A stretch of 22,780 bases of DNA from Natrialbaceae archaeon Tc-Br11_E2g1 (GCA_001564255.1 LKNC01000005.1:1-22780), one strand, 5' to 3'. Shown: positions 7,898-15,353, counted from the stretch's first letter. The notes: generated by a model not told the origin, from the sequence alone. Numbers and translations: made by a program.

Positions 7898-9236
7898 CGT
7901 TCCCCCGCCTCGCGATCCACACGAGCGTCGCGAGGACTGCAATAGGGATGACGACGACCGTCGGCCCACCCAGGTCGTCCGCGTCGTCGTCCCCCGAGGT
8001 TCGTTGTTCCACACTCTCCTCGTCGGTTTCGTCCAGGTCGTACCCGACAGCGATCGTCGACACGTCGGAAACCTTGGCGACGAACCGGTAGAAATCGTCC
8101 GACTCGCTGTGGACCGTCGTCGGCGATTCCACCCACTCCGTCTCGTTTCGTTCGTACAGCGTGACGCCCCCTGGCTCGAGGCCGTCGGCCTCGAGTGTGC
8201 CCGTCTCTACGGTAAACGTCACCGTCCCCCCGGGTTCGACGCCCTCGCCGGTCACCTCGAGCGCCGAGAGCGATTCGACGTCCTCGGAGGAGTCGGGGGA
8301 CGTCTCCGGCCGCGTCGCGTCGAACTCGAGCCCGAACGCCTCTCTCGTGGGCGTAAGTTCGAAGTCGTCGAACTCGACACCGTTCGAGCCGATCATCGCG
8401 TCGAACGAGAGCGGATCGCCGACGTCGGCGTTCTCGACGTCGACTGTCGCGCGGTCGCCGTGACGGTCGTAGCTGACCGCGGTGTCCCCACACGTCCCGG
8501 TTCGGATCGTGACCGGGCCCTCGAGGGAGAGGTCGATCCGCTCTGGGTCGTCTCCGGCCCCGCTGAGTACCTCCCAGCCGTCGATCACCCCTCCGTCGTA
8601 GATTCCGGCTTCGGTCAGTTCCTCGGCGTCGTCGGCGAACTCGGCCTCGTCGTTGAACGCGGGGTGGATCGTGAGCGCGAACTCACCGTCGAGACCACCG
8701 GTTATCGCGCCGCCGTCGGTCCGGGCTTCCCGCCAGACCCAGGAGGCGGTGGCCCAACCGGACCCGCTGTCGAACTCGTCTATGTTGGTCTCGCTTCCCT
8801 CCCCACCGTACTCGTCGTCCCGGACGACCCAGTGGGCACCGTCGGGGAGCCCGTCGATCTCGAAGGTGACCAGTCCGCCGGCGCTGTCCCCGTCGACCCG
8901 GTCGTGAACCATCACGAGACTCAGGCCGTCAGTTCCCTCGTGGAGAAAGAGGATGCTCGTGTCGTCTTCCTGGAGGTGGGTCGTACCGTAGGAACTGTAC
9001 AGTCGATCGACGCCGGGCGGGTGAGTCTCGTGGCTTCGGTAGTCGTAGAACTCCTCGACCGTGCCGTCAGTCGAGAGCGGTTCGATCGGCTGGCAGACGT
9101 CCCCCTGTTCGAGGACGTACGAATCACTGTGTGAGGTCGTCGCCGTGGAGCCGATCGAGTTCGCCGTATTTCCGCCGACGACGCCGCTCGTAACGAGGAC
9201 GACCGCTACCACGACTGTGAGCCCTCGCGAACTCAT
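7884..9236 (-). CDS. Secreted membrane-anchored protein with PGF-pre-PGF-like domain (paralogue A)
   Basis: 450 residues from the ATG at 9236, which forms an ATGA overlap with the deacetylase stop and has GGGGAG upstream. Residues 5-22 are a signal helix. Cys48 (GDVCQP) and the RTGTC Cys match paralogue B. The middle shares the block GTVEEFYDYRSHETHPPGVD and a run through LYSSYGTTHLQEDDTSILFL. The C-terminal third (GVTLYERNETEW...DFYRFVAKVSDVSTIAVGY) is PGF-pre-PGF-like. An acidic spacer, a transmembrane helix (GPTVVVIPIAVLATLVWIA) and a basic cytoplasmic end follow. No catalytic motif is evident. Being the fourth gene of an operon for amino-sugar glycan handling, it may be a surface partner or receiver of that glycan (inference). 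Confidence 0.85.
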   Translation of the reverse strand: MSSRGLTVVVAVVLVTSGVVGGNTANSIGSTATTSHSDSYVLEQGDVCQPIEPLSTDGTVEEFYDYRSHETHPPGVDRLYSSYGTTHLQEDDTSILFLHEGTDGLSLVMVHDRVDGDSAGGLVTFEIDGLPDGAHWVVRDDEYGGEGSETNIDEFDSGSGWATASWVWREARTDGGAITGGLDGEFALTIHPAFNDEAEFADDAEELTEAGIYDGGVIDGWEVLSGAGDDPERIDLSLEGPVTIRTGTCGDTAVSYDRHGDRATVDVENADVGDPLSFDAMIGSNGVEFDDFELTPTREAFGLEFDATRPETSPDSSEDVESLSALEVTGEGVEPGGTVTFTVETGTLEADGLEPGGVTLYERNETEWVESPTTVHSESDDFYRFVAKVSDVSTIAVGYDLDETDEESVEQRTSGDDDADDLGGPTVVVIPIAVLATLVWIARRGNGDDG

Positions 9237-10171
9237 GGCGTCTCCCCAGCCGGGCGTTCGACACGGCATCCGGCAGAACGACCCCGTTCACACTCGAGAG
9301 CACGTGCGAGTTCACGGGGCGGACCGACCCAGGCCCCGGCCTCGAGGGCGCGTTCGACGACTCGGCGGTAAAGCCGTCTGTGGCCGGGGAACTCCCTGTC
9401 GTTGAAGTATCGTGGATGCCAGAGGACCGTCATGACCGCGCCGTTTTCCCGTGCCTCCTCGAGGAGTCGTGTACACTCCCGCCAGGCCGCCTCGAAGTCC
9501 TCACCCGGATCCGGCAGCGCCTGCTCCATGATCGTCAGCGGGAAGACGAGGAAGTCGTCCCCGAAGGGTCTGAGCGGCCGGTATCCCGCCTGGAACCCGT
9601 ACTCCGTCCCCGACCCGAGGCTGGCGTCGTACTCGAGGCCGATCGCTCGGTGGTGGTCCCAGGTTTCGGATTCGAGGCGCAGATAGTGCTGACGACCGCC
9701 TGCGACCGGGCACTCGAGGACGGTTTCGAGGACTCGCTTTTCCTCGCGCAGGCGCTCTCTGTCGCCCGCAGAGTGGTACGAGCCGTGGAGGCCGACCTCC
9801 CAGCCCCCGGCCTCGAGCCCCTCGATCACCTCCACGATCGCCGGGGCCGTCACGTCGTATCCTCCCAAGTGCTGGACCCAGCCCGTCGGCGAGAGCCACT
9901 CGCGGGGTGGCCGTTCGGCGATGTGCTGTTCGTTCAGGAAATAAAACGCCGAGCGTACTCCCAGCTCCTCCTCGAGGGCCATGATCCCCTCGAACTGCCA
10001 GTAGGGGTTTTCCTCCGCAAGTAGCGTTCGCAGGTGGTAGGGTCGTCGTTCCGTTGCCGCGTAGTAAAGCGACCGCAGTCCCTTGTAGGGTCGGTCGACG
10101 TCGTGGGTGAGACAGAGGGCGAACTCGGCCCCCTCGGGCAACGCCCCGCAGGCCCGTGACGCGTCGGTCAC
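9233..10171 (-). CDS. Polysaccharide deacetylase family protein (NodB-like)
   Basis: 312 residues from the GTG at 10171, which makes a GTGA overlap with the epimerase stop; a full Shine-Dalgarno (GGAGGTG) sits 6 nt upstream of this GTG. The N-terminus reads FALCLTHDVDRPYKG: His23-Asp24-x-Asp26 is the altered first NodB motif (HDVD type). GLHGSYHSA with His129 and His133 is motif 2, GGRQHYLR at 158-165 is the substrate-groove motif, and VLWHPRYF with His252 is near the C-terminal motif. There is no signal peptide, so it acts in the cytoplasm or is exported another way. The family removes N- or O-acetyl groups from sugars. Next to a UDP-GlcNAc epimerase, an N-acetyl amino sugar is the likely substrate class (inference). 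Confidence 0.9.
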   Translation of the reverse strand: MTDASRACGALPEGAEFALCLTHDVDRPYKGLRSLYYAATERRPYHLRTLLAEENPYWQFEGIMALEEELGVRSAFYFLNEQHIAERPPREWLSPTGWVQHLGGYDVTAPAIVEVIEGLEAGGWEVGLHGSYHSAGDRERLREEKRVLETVLECPVAGGRQHYLRLESETWDHHRAIGLEYDASLGSGTEYGFQAGYRPLRPFGDDFLVFPLTIMEQALPDPGEDFEAAWRECTRLLEEARENGAVMTVLWHPRYFNDREFPGHRRLYRRVVERALEAGAWVGPPRELARALECERGRSAGCRVERPAGETP

Positions 10172-11223
10172 CCCCTCCACCTCCGTTCCAGTTCGTCGAC
10201 GACCCGGCCGGCAGCGTTGCCACCGCCGTAGAGGTCGGGCTTCGGCGGGAGTTTTCCAACTGACTCGATCGACTCGACGATCCGGCCCGCGTCGGCTCCG
10301 ACTAACGTGTTCCACCCCGCTTCGACCGTCTCCACCCACTCGGTGGTCTCCCGGAGGGTGACACACGGTTTGTCGAGATAAAAGGCCTCCTTCTGGACGC
10401 CACCCGAATCCGTCGCGACGCAGACGGCCCCCTCGAGCAACGAGACGAAGGTCACGTATCCCACCGGGTCGATCATCCGGAGGTCCTCCCGGGCTCGCTC
10501 CCAGAGCCCGTGTCCTCGTAGAGCCGTCTCGGTCCGGGGATGGACGGGGAAGACGACCGGCTTCGATACCCGTCTTAACCCCTCGAGGATCGCCTCGAGG
10601 CGGTCCGGATCGTCGGTGTTTTTCGCCCGGTGGACGGTCGCGAGGACGTACTCCTCGGGGACCGCGAGATCGGCCGGCCCACCCAGTCGATCGCGGATCC
10701 ACAGCAAGGTGTCGTACATCACGTCGCCGGTGACGGCCACCTCGCCGGCGACGTCCTCCCGTTCGAGCGTGCGTTTTGCGCCCTCGCTCGGTGCCAACAG
10801 CAGGTCCGAACAGTGGTCGGTGACCACCCGGTTTACCTCCTCCGGCATCGTCATTTCCCCCGACCGCAGGCCGGCTTCGACGTGGACGAGCGCCGGCGGA
10901 GCCTTCGCCGCCACGAGCGCACCCGCGAGCGTCGAGTTCGTATCGCCGTAGACGACCACGGCGTCCGGACGCTCGTCTTCGACGATCGCCTCGAGGTCGA
11001 CCATCATCCCGGCGGTCTGTCGCCCGTGTGAGGCCGACCCGACCTCGAGATCGTAGTCGGGCTCGGGGATCCCCAGTTCCTCGAAGAAGACCCTCGAGAG
11101 CTCCGGATCGTAGTGTTGGCCCGTGTGGATGAGGGTTTCCTCGTGGTCACGTCGAAGCTCCCGGGAGACCGACGCGGCCTTGACGAACTGCGGGCGGGCC
11201 CCGACCACCGAGAGTACCCTCAT
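10168..11223 (-). CDS. wecB: UDP-N-acetylglucosamine 2-epimerase (non-hydrolysing)
   Basis: Interconverts UDP-GlcNAc and UDP-ManNAc for surface polysaccharide or N-glycan synthesis. The 351-residue protein has the family signatures in order: VVGARPQFVKAA at 6-17, HTGQHYD at 33-39, YGDTNSTLAGALVAAK with Asp94, HVEAGLRSGEMTMPEE with Glu117, TVHRAKNTDD, FPVHPRT, and DSGGVQKEAFYLDKPCVTLR. The ATG at 11223 makes an ATGA overlap with the glycosyltransferase stop and has a partial GGGGTG ribosome site. A longer upstream frame is Arg-rich antisense-like sequence and was not used. The cytosolic enzyme is the second gene of the five-gene operon. Confidence 0.95.
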   Translation of the reverse strand: MRVLSVVGARPQFVKAASVSRELRRDHEETLIHTGQHYDPELSRVFFEELGIPEPDYDLEVGSASHGRQTAGMMVDLEAIVEDERPDAVVVYGDTNSTLAGALVAAKAPPALVHVEAGLRSGEMTMPEEVNRVVTDHCSDLLLAPSEGAKRTLEREDVAGEVAVTGDVMYDTLLWIRDRLGGPADLAVPEEYVLATVHRAKNTDDPDRLEAILEGLRRVSKPVVFPVHPRTETALRGHGLWERAREDLRMIDPVGYVTFVSLLEGAVCVATDSGGVQKEAFYLDKPCVTLRETTEWVETVEAGWNTLVGADAGRIVESIESVGKLPPKPDLYGGGNAAGRVVDELERRWRG

Positions 11224-12239
11224 TCGTCGACACCCCCGAGATGGTGGCCACGCTCGAGGTCTGCATTTTCCTCCCGGTCGAAAATCATCCCGAGGGTGAC
11301 CAGGGCGGTGCCGAACGCGAGGACGACGAACGACAGGAGCCCACCGACGAGCCCGACACCCGCTGCCGTGACCGACCAGGCGAGTGCCGCCACGCCGACC
11401 CCAGCCGAGACGAGCCCGAGGGCGTACAGGAACACGAGCGGGTGGAAGTCGGTGACGACGTACCTGGTCGTACACCGCCAGACCGCCCGGCGGGCGAGCA
11501 GCCAGGAGAGTTTCGGGACGAACCTCGAGTACCGAATGTGACTCGTCTCCTCGCCGTACTTCGACTCCATCTCGACGTCCGTGATCGGGAAGCCGTGAAC
11601 GTTCAGGTGGACCAGCAGATCGTTACAGAACCCGTACTCGTCGTAGAGGCGATCGACGTCGATGGCCTCGAGGGCGTGTGCGGAGATCGCCGTGTAGCCG
11701 TTTTGGGGGTCGCTCATCCGCCAGTAGCCACTGACGAACTTCGTCAGAAACGTCAGGAGTGTGTTCCCGAAGGTTCGCCAGGCGGACATCTCCGCACGGT
11801 GAGCACGGCGGGAGAGCCGGTTCCCCTTCGCGTAATCGGCCCACCCCTCCACGACGGGGTCGACGATCCGATCGAGGATATCCGGGTCCATCTGACCGTC
11901 GCCGTTCATCACGGCCACGACGTCCAACCCGTCCTCGAGTGAGCGCCTGTATCCCGACTTGATCGCCCCGCCGACGCCCCGACTTCGGTCGTGTCGGACC
12001 GTGACGACCTTCGGTGTGAGCCCCCCGTCCGCGTAGGTTCTTTCGCCCTGCGTTTCGACCATGTGCTCGTTCACCGTGGCCGCCGCCGCCTCGATCTCCG
12101 CCCAGGTCCCGTCGGTCGAGCCGTCGTCGACCACGTACGCCCGGTCGACGAACCGGGGAAGCGTCTCGATAACCTCCCCGACGAACCCCGCCTCGTTGTA
12201 CGCGGGGACTACGACTCCGATGGTCTTTCCCTTATACAT
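11220..12239 (-). CDS. Family 2 glycosyltransferase with two C-terminal membrane helices
   Basis: 339 residues. The start MYKGKTIGVVVPAYNE at the ATG (12239) is typical of this family; a GTG three codons upstream (12248) is the alternative. The GT-A core has VVDDGSTDG at 36-44 and MNGDGQMDPD at 111-120, where Asp114 belongs to the nucleotide-sugar/metal motif. Conserved downstream pieces include KGNRLS, SDPQNGYTAI and ESKYGEETSHIRY. Two helices at about 268-320 anchor it in the membrane, as in dolichol-phosphate-sugar synthases. It probably transfers a sugar from a nucleotide donor to a lipid carrier (inference). It is the first gene of the operon that ends at 6566. No strong TATA lies close to its start; a CTTATTT box at about 12350-12356 would imply a leader of about 85-90 nt. 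Confidence 0.92.
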   Translation of the reverse strand: MYKGKTIGVVVPAYNEAGFVGEVIETLPRFVDRAYVVDDGSTDGTWAEIEAAAATVNEHMVETQGERTYADGGLTPKVVTVRHDRSRGVGGAIKSGYRRSLEDGLDVVAVMNGDGQMDPDILDRIVDPVVEGWADYAKGNRLSRRAHRAEMSAWRTFGNTLLTFLTKFVSGYWRMSDPQNGYTAISAHALEAIDVDRLYDEYGFCNDLLVHLNVHGFPITDVEMESKYGEETSHIRYSRFVPKLSWLLARRAVWRCTTRYVVTDFHPLVFLYALGLVSAGVGVAALAWSVTAAGVGLVGGLLSFVVLAFGTALVTLGMIFDREENADLERGHHLGGVDE

Positions 12240-12248
12240 CGCTCTCAC

Positions 12249-12811
12249 CGTCCGGGGAGAGAAAAGACAGTGGAGGGCCGGTTACAGGGTGGTCCAAGAC
12301 GTCCGTCCACACCCGGTGTACGTCGCTCATCTTCTATCTTCGACCAGCAGAAATAAGCTAATAGTAAATGGCAACGTTACCCGAATAACCCTCGGCGTGA
12401 CTGTCCCGGCGTGATTAGACTCGAGTCTACGTGGTCAACTCACGGGTAGATCCGTCGCTCCGGGTTAGGAGGTATTCTTGAGGTACGGACGCGAACCGGA
12501 TTGTCTTCATTACTACTCGTGTGGGGTTCACTTGTACGGGGGACGGCATGGTTCTCGAGAGTTATCCCACTAGTACTCATTTTGTCTGACTGACCGGTTG
12601 TCCGTTTGTTCGGGAACAGCTGCTCCACGCATTCTATATACCGAAATACAATTTATACGCTCGTGTTCGGACGGACACGGTGATATTTTCCTGCCGTTCT
12701 ATTACATAGTATTAATTACATTGTGGTGGATTGAGGGGGTGTCCGTATGGGACGTAGATACCGGGGATACGATTGGTTGGAAACTGATAGCTGGTGTGAT
12801 TTCACCGAGTT
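12249..12811. other. AT-richer intergenic stretch without a convincing gene
   Basis: This 563-bp gap lies between the start of the glycosyltransferase operon and the 3' end of the recombinase gene, and it is clearly richer in A+T than the flanks. It holds a perfect 14-bp palindrome (12416-12429), several TATA-like runs (around 12350, 12636 and 12650), a direct ATTACAT repeat (12701-12707 and 12715-12721) and a 5-bp-arm inverted repeat at 12662-12679. Open frames here are short and have no haloarchaeal codon pattern. It may contain the operon promoter and remnants of past integration, which I cannot resolve. Confidence 0.5.
12416..12429. promoter_or_regulatory. Perfect 14-bp palindrome, candidate protein-binding site
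   Basis: TAGACTCGAGTCTA equals its own reverse complement. It lies about 180 bp upstream of the glycosyltransferase start and beyond the CTTATTT box, where an upstream operator or activator site could sit. The central CTCGAG is very common in this genome, so only the TAGA/TCTA arms are informative. Confidence 0.3.
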
Positions 12812-13843
12812 CTACTTGACAACGTATCCTTTGGATACGGTAACTGTGTAGATGTTCTCGAGATAGGTTTCACGTACCCGATCGCCCCAGTTGTGGGTGT
12901 AGGTGTCGATGACGTCGCTGGCGACGTCCCCCCGGAGATACTTGACGATGCCACGGTCACCCGTTCGGTCTCGCAAATGCGTTGTAAAGAAGTGCCGGAA
13001 GTAATGGGGTGTGACGTTCTCGGCCGCTCCGCCACCTGTCCGATACCAACCGTATTCTCTGGCATACTGTTCGACGATGTGATGAACGATGTCGGGCGTG
13101 AGCCGTTTACCCCATCGCTCTACCGTTCCAGTAAACAGCGGTTCGGCCGACGACTGACTGTCCGGTCGAATAGCGAACCACCGCACGAGAGCGCGTTGTA
13201 ACTCCTCGTCGACAGGAACCACGGTCTCTCGTTTCCGCTTGTTAGAGGCGGTTCGACGCTCACCCCCCGATTCACGACCGTACTCATGCTCGGGGGAAAT
13301 ATAGAGTGCATTGGGACGCTCTGAAATCTGTGCTCGTGGATGCCACCGTTGAACGTCGTGGTCGACGTGGAGGTCGATCAACTCGAGGTTACATAGCTCA
13401 CCGGCCCTAATTCCGGTTTTCAATAGTGTCACGACGATCGCTCTATGAAGCGGGTGTCGGATCGTTTCGACGAACGAACGCATCTCCGAGAGCGAGATGT
13501 CACGACGCGACGGGTTGGTTTCGACGGACTCGGTCATCTCCTCTAAAACGAGCGTCATCGGGTTATCGTCGTAGCGGCCGACTCGCTCGAGGTAGCTATA
13601 AAAGCGGTTTAGATAGGATGCGTACGTCGCCACGGTGCTATCGGAGTGTTGTGCCCGGAGTTCGTGTGTCCAGGCCATGCAGTCTCGATACTCGGCTTCC
13701 GTCGGATCTTTACCAAAGCGGTCCTCGAGGAACTCCTCGAACTCGAGGAGGACCCGCCGATACGCCGACGCCGTTCGCTCGTTTCGTCCGTGGTACTCGA
13801 TGTCCTGAAGGAAGTACTCGACGGCTTCTGAGGGATCACTCAT
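12812..13843 (-). CDS. Tyrosine recombinase/integrase (XerC/D-like)
   Basis: 343 residues from the ATG at 13843, which overlaps the stop of the upstream regulator by 8 nt. Residues 1-95 form the SAM-like core-binding domain (SEAVEYFLQDIEYHGRNERT...YRRVLLEFEEFL). The catalytic domain has Arg146 (TGIRAGEL), the basic NKRKR hairpin (201-205) with the likely catalytic Lys, HYFR with His280 and Arg283, and Tyr315 in DTYTHNW. The usual LGHS box reads LRGD, so the second catalytic His/Trp is replaced by Asp306; as far as I recall this is common in haloarchaeal members. It catalyses site-specific DNA strand exchange; the target site is unknown. No phage or plasmid genes adjoin it, so it may be a resident chromosomal recombinase. 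A decayed relative lies at 14594-15072. Confidence 0.92.
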   Translation of the reverse strand: MSDPSEAVEYFLQDIEYHGRNERTASAYRRVLLEFEEFLEDRFGKDPTEAEYRDCMAWTHELRAQHSDSTVATYASYLNRFYSYLERVGRYDDNPMTLVLEEMTESVETNPSRRDISLSEMRSFVETIRHPLHRAIVVTLLKTGIRAGELCNLELIDLHVDHDVQRWHPRAQISERPNALYISPEHEYGRESGGERRTASNKRKRETVVPVDEELQRALVRWFAIRPDSQSSAEPLFTGTVERWGKRLTPDIVHHIVEQYAREYGWYRTGGGAAENVTPHYFRHFFTTHLRDRTGDRGIVKYLRGDVASDVIDTYTHNWGDRVRETYLENIYTVTVSKGYVVK

Positions 13844-14219
13844 CGCTGGTGAGTACGTATCCGCCCGTCCGGCCACTGTACCTGACGCGGTTGTCGTCCT
13901 GCAGTCGTCCGAGGGCAGTGTCCAGATCGTCTTCCACGTCGTCGATTAACCGATCGACCAGTTCGTCCCAGTCGAGCGGGCCTTCGCGTTCGAGAACCAT
14001 CTCGATCCGCTCGTCGAACGACCTGTCATCCGTGCCAGCGTCTCGAGGAACCGTATCACCGCCCGCTGACGGAATTGCGAAGTCCTCTCTCCCGGCTTGC
14101 ACCATCGTTCGGATGAATTCGCTCTGGCTCATATCGAGTTCGTCGGCGTGATCGGCCCACTCCTCTTTCTGGTAGTTCGGGACGTACGTCTTCACCGAGG
14201 TCTTGTGGTCGTCGCCCAT
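13836..14219 (-). CDS. Ribbon-helix-helix regulator, DUF5805-like
   Basis: 127 residues from the ATG at 14219. I prefer this to an ATG at 14249 because the TATA box (14253-14248) lies 31 nt upstream of 14219, while the longer frame would overlap it. Residues 7-43 (SVKTYVPNYQKEEWADHADE...SQSEFIRTMVQAG) have the strand-helix-helix pattern of RHH DNA-binding proteins. Residues about 70-127 (DWDELVDRLIDD...ALGRLQDDNRVRYSGRTGGYVL) look like a small winged helix. I recall this family as DUF5805 beside integrases, unverified. The 8-nt overlap with the recombinase gene makes it a likely regulator or accessory factor of that enzyme. An 8-bp inverted repeat just upstream of its TATA box is a candidate operator. 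Confidence 0.9.
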   Translation of the reverse strand: MGDDHKTSVKTYVPNYQKEEWADHADELDMSQSEFIRTMVQAGREDFAIPSAGGDTVPRDAGTDDRSFDERIEMVLEREGPLDWDELVDRLIDDVEDDLDTALGRLQDDNRVRYSGRTGGYVLTSDE

Positions 14220-14247
14220 GCGGGCCCGTTCGAATTCCAGACACTTC

Positions 14248-14253
14248 AATATA
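14248..14253 (-). promoter_or_regulatory. TATA box of the regulator-recombinase operon
   Basis: TATATT on the minus strand, centred about 31 nt upstream of the ATG at 14219. It implies a leaderless or very short leader and decides the start of the RHH gene. Confidence 0.6.
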
Positions 14254-14263
14254 GCCCACAGTC

Positions 14264-14285
14264 ACAAATAAGAGCAATTATTTGT
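14264..14285. promoter_or_regulatory. Inverted repeat ACAAATAA-N6-TTATTTGT, candidate operator
   Basis: Perfect 8-bp arms separated by 6 nt, centred about 24 bp upstream of the TATA box of the RHH-recombinase operon. RHH proteins bind short inverted repeats and often control their own operon, so autoregulation is the natural hypothesis (inference). The repeat also faces the decayed copy of the same module on the plus strand. Confidence 0.45.
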
Positions 14286-14341
14286 ACTTTCATGACCGCA
14301 AATCGGCTGCGGTGTGTAGTTTATGTGTGAGTTTAGTACTG

Positions 14342-14356
14342 CATAATCGGATTATG
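14342..14356. promoter_or_regulatory. Perfect palindrome CATAATC-G-GATTATG, candidate operator
   Basis: Seven-bp arms with a single central base. It lies between the intact module and its decayed relative, just upstream of a TATA-like run (caaatatatac, 14371-14381) that points toward the relic. It may have been the operator or promoter element of the decayed copy. It differs in sequence from the repeat at 14264-14285. Confidence 0.4.
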
Positions 14357-14399
14357 TGGGGCTGGTTGCCCAAATATATACTAAAGATAGAACAGCGCC

Positions 14400-14605
14400 C
14401 CCGTTCGGAGAACGAGTGTGATGAACTCATTGGACAGATTACATTCGGTTTCGAGCCTGTGGCCCCGGGGGGTAACGGCCCCGAAACACAGGTCCTCGAG
14501 TTACTCTCCGCTGACACGTACACGTGGGAGGACCCCCAGGCGACAAACCGGGTTCGATACACCGGCCGCCACGGGGGTACACGACAGTCGGCGATGACGA
14601 GTGGC
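14400..14605 (+). pseudogene. Remnant of a second RHH/DUF5805-like gene
   Basis: In the plus strand, the frame ending at about 14575 reads NRVRYTGRHGG, matching NRVRYSGRTGG at the C-terminus of the intact regulator. After a frame change the next bases read YTTVGDDEW, matching YVLTSDE and its stop. Farther upstream, ENECDELIGQI may correspond to DWDELVDRL, but the spacing is wrong and the RHH half is not recognisable. Frame breaks and loss of the DNA-binding half mark it as non-functional. It directly precedes a decayed recombinase, the same gene order as the intact pair but in the opposite orientation. Confidence 0.5.
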
Positions 14606-15072
14606 CACCGGGAGGCGGTCGACGACCCGATCGCGTACTTCCCCGAGGACCAGCGCCATCACGGCCGCAGTGATCGGACCCCGAGGCCTACGAGCGGGTG
14701 CGCAGTCGGTTTGAGCGGTTCGGCACCGAGGGCCACGGCGCGAACACGCTTTCGGACCTCGATCGCCGGAAGTGTATGGCATGGGTGCACCCACTGCGTG
14801 GAGACCTCGAGATCGATGCCGTAGACCTCGAGGGGCGACCGCGGGCGCTGTACGTCGACGCCGATGCGAGGCGTGGTGAGTCGCTAAACGGCGAGGTTCG
14901 AGGAGCCACGAACAAACGTAAACGGTCGACGCCGAGGGGTTCTTTCTCGATACCGGCGGGTCGTGGGGACAGCGACTCGAGCCGTCGAACGTCCGGTATC
15001 TCGTCGAGTGTCACGGCTGGTGCCGGACGGGCGGCGGGGCGACCGAGCACGTCACACCACATTATTTACTAG
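14594..15072 (+). pseudogene. Decayed tyrosine recombinase, relative of the intact gene next to it
   Basis: Piecewise plus-strand translation follows the intact recombinase in order. AYFPEDQRHHGRSDRT matches EYFLQDIEYHGRNERT. After a frameshift, YERVRSRFERFG...RRKCMAWVHPLR matches YRRVLLEFEEFL...YRDCMAWTHELR. A deletion of roughly 100 residues removes the region of catalytic Arg146. RPRALYVDADA...ATNKRKR then matches RPNALYISPEH...ASNKRKR. A further frame change leads to GWCRTGGGATEHVTPHY, matching GWYRTGGGAAENVTPHY. It stops before Arg283 and Tyr315, so it cannot be active. The divergence shows an old or independently acquired paralogue, not a fresh duplication. Confidence 0.8.
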
Positions 15073-15353
15073 GTTACAGCCCGTGAAGGGGTTCGGTTCT
15101 CGGGCGGTGGGACTCGGGTGTCCGTCGTCGATCGAGTCACTGTCGACACAGCGGTCTGTCGGTGGTCGGACACGCCAGTCAGTCACTTCGAGGACCGTCC
15201 GAGATCGATCGGATAAATCGCATGCTGCTATACCAATTAAGACGGTACCGCTCCGGTGAGATCCGCGGTCAGGCCGGCGTTTCGCCATCGGCCAGGAGAT
15301 CACCACGACGATCCACTATCCGGGACCCGCACGTCCCGAGAACAGTCCGGCAA
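15073..15353. other. Intergenic stretch upstream of priS
   Basis: About 280 bp after the recombinase relic with no recognisable coding sequence in any frame; I looked for the missing recombinase C-terminus here and did not find it. It contains small inverted repeats, including CGGGAC-N6-GTCCCG at 15321-15338, just upstream of the priS TATA box. Confidence 0.4.

Noticed and set aside
6839..9134. Two long plus-strand open frames (6839-7945 and 8004-9134) opposite the secreted paralogues
   Set aside because: They are antisense shadows produced by high GC and codon bias; the minus-strand genes have signal peptides, anchors and family similarity, and these do not.
10172..10702. N-terminal extension of the deacetylase frame upstream of 10171
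   Set aside because: It is an Arg/Gly-rich shadow of the epimerase gene; a full Shine-Dalgarno and a GTGA overlap support the start at 10171.
11224..11475. N-terminal extension of the epimerase frame
   Set aside because: The sequence is Arg-rich and lies over the glycosyltransferase gene; the family N-terminus begins at 11223.
12598..12819. Plus-strand 73-codon frame with one hydrophobic stretch, a possible small membrane protein
   Set aside because: It lies in AT-rich sequence, shows no halophile-like codon use or acidic character, has no ribosome site and resembles nothing I know.
14282..14824. A single 180-codon gene on the plus strand
   Set aside because: Only its parts resemble the regulator and recombinase, in mixed frames; the rest is non-coding, so it is a relic and not a gene.
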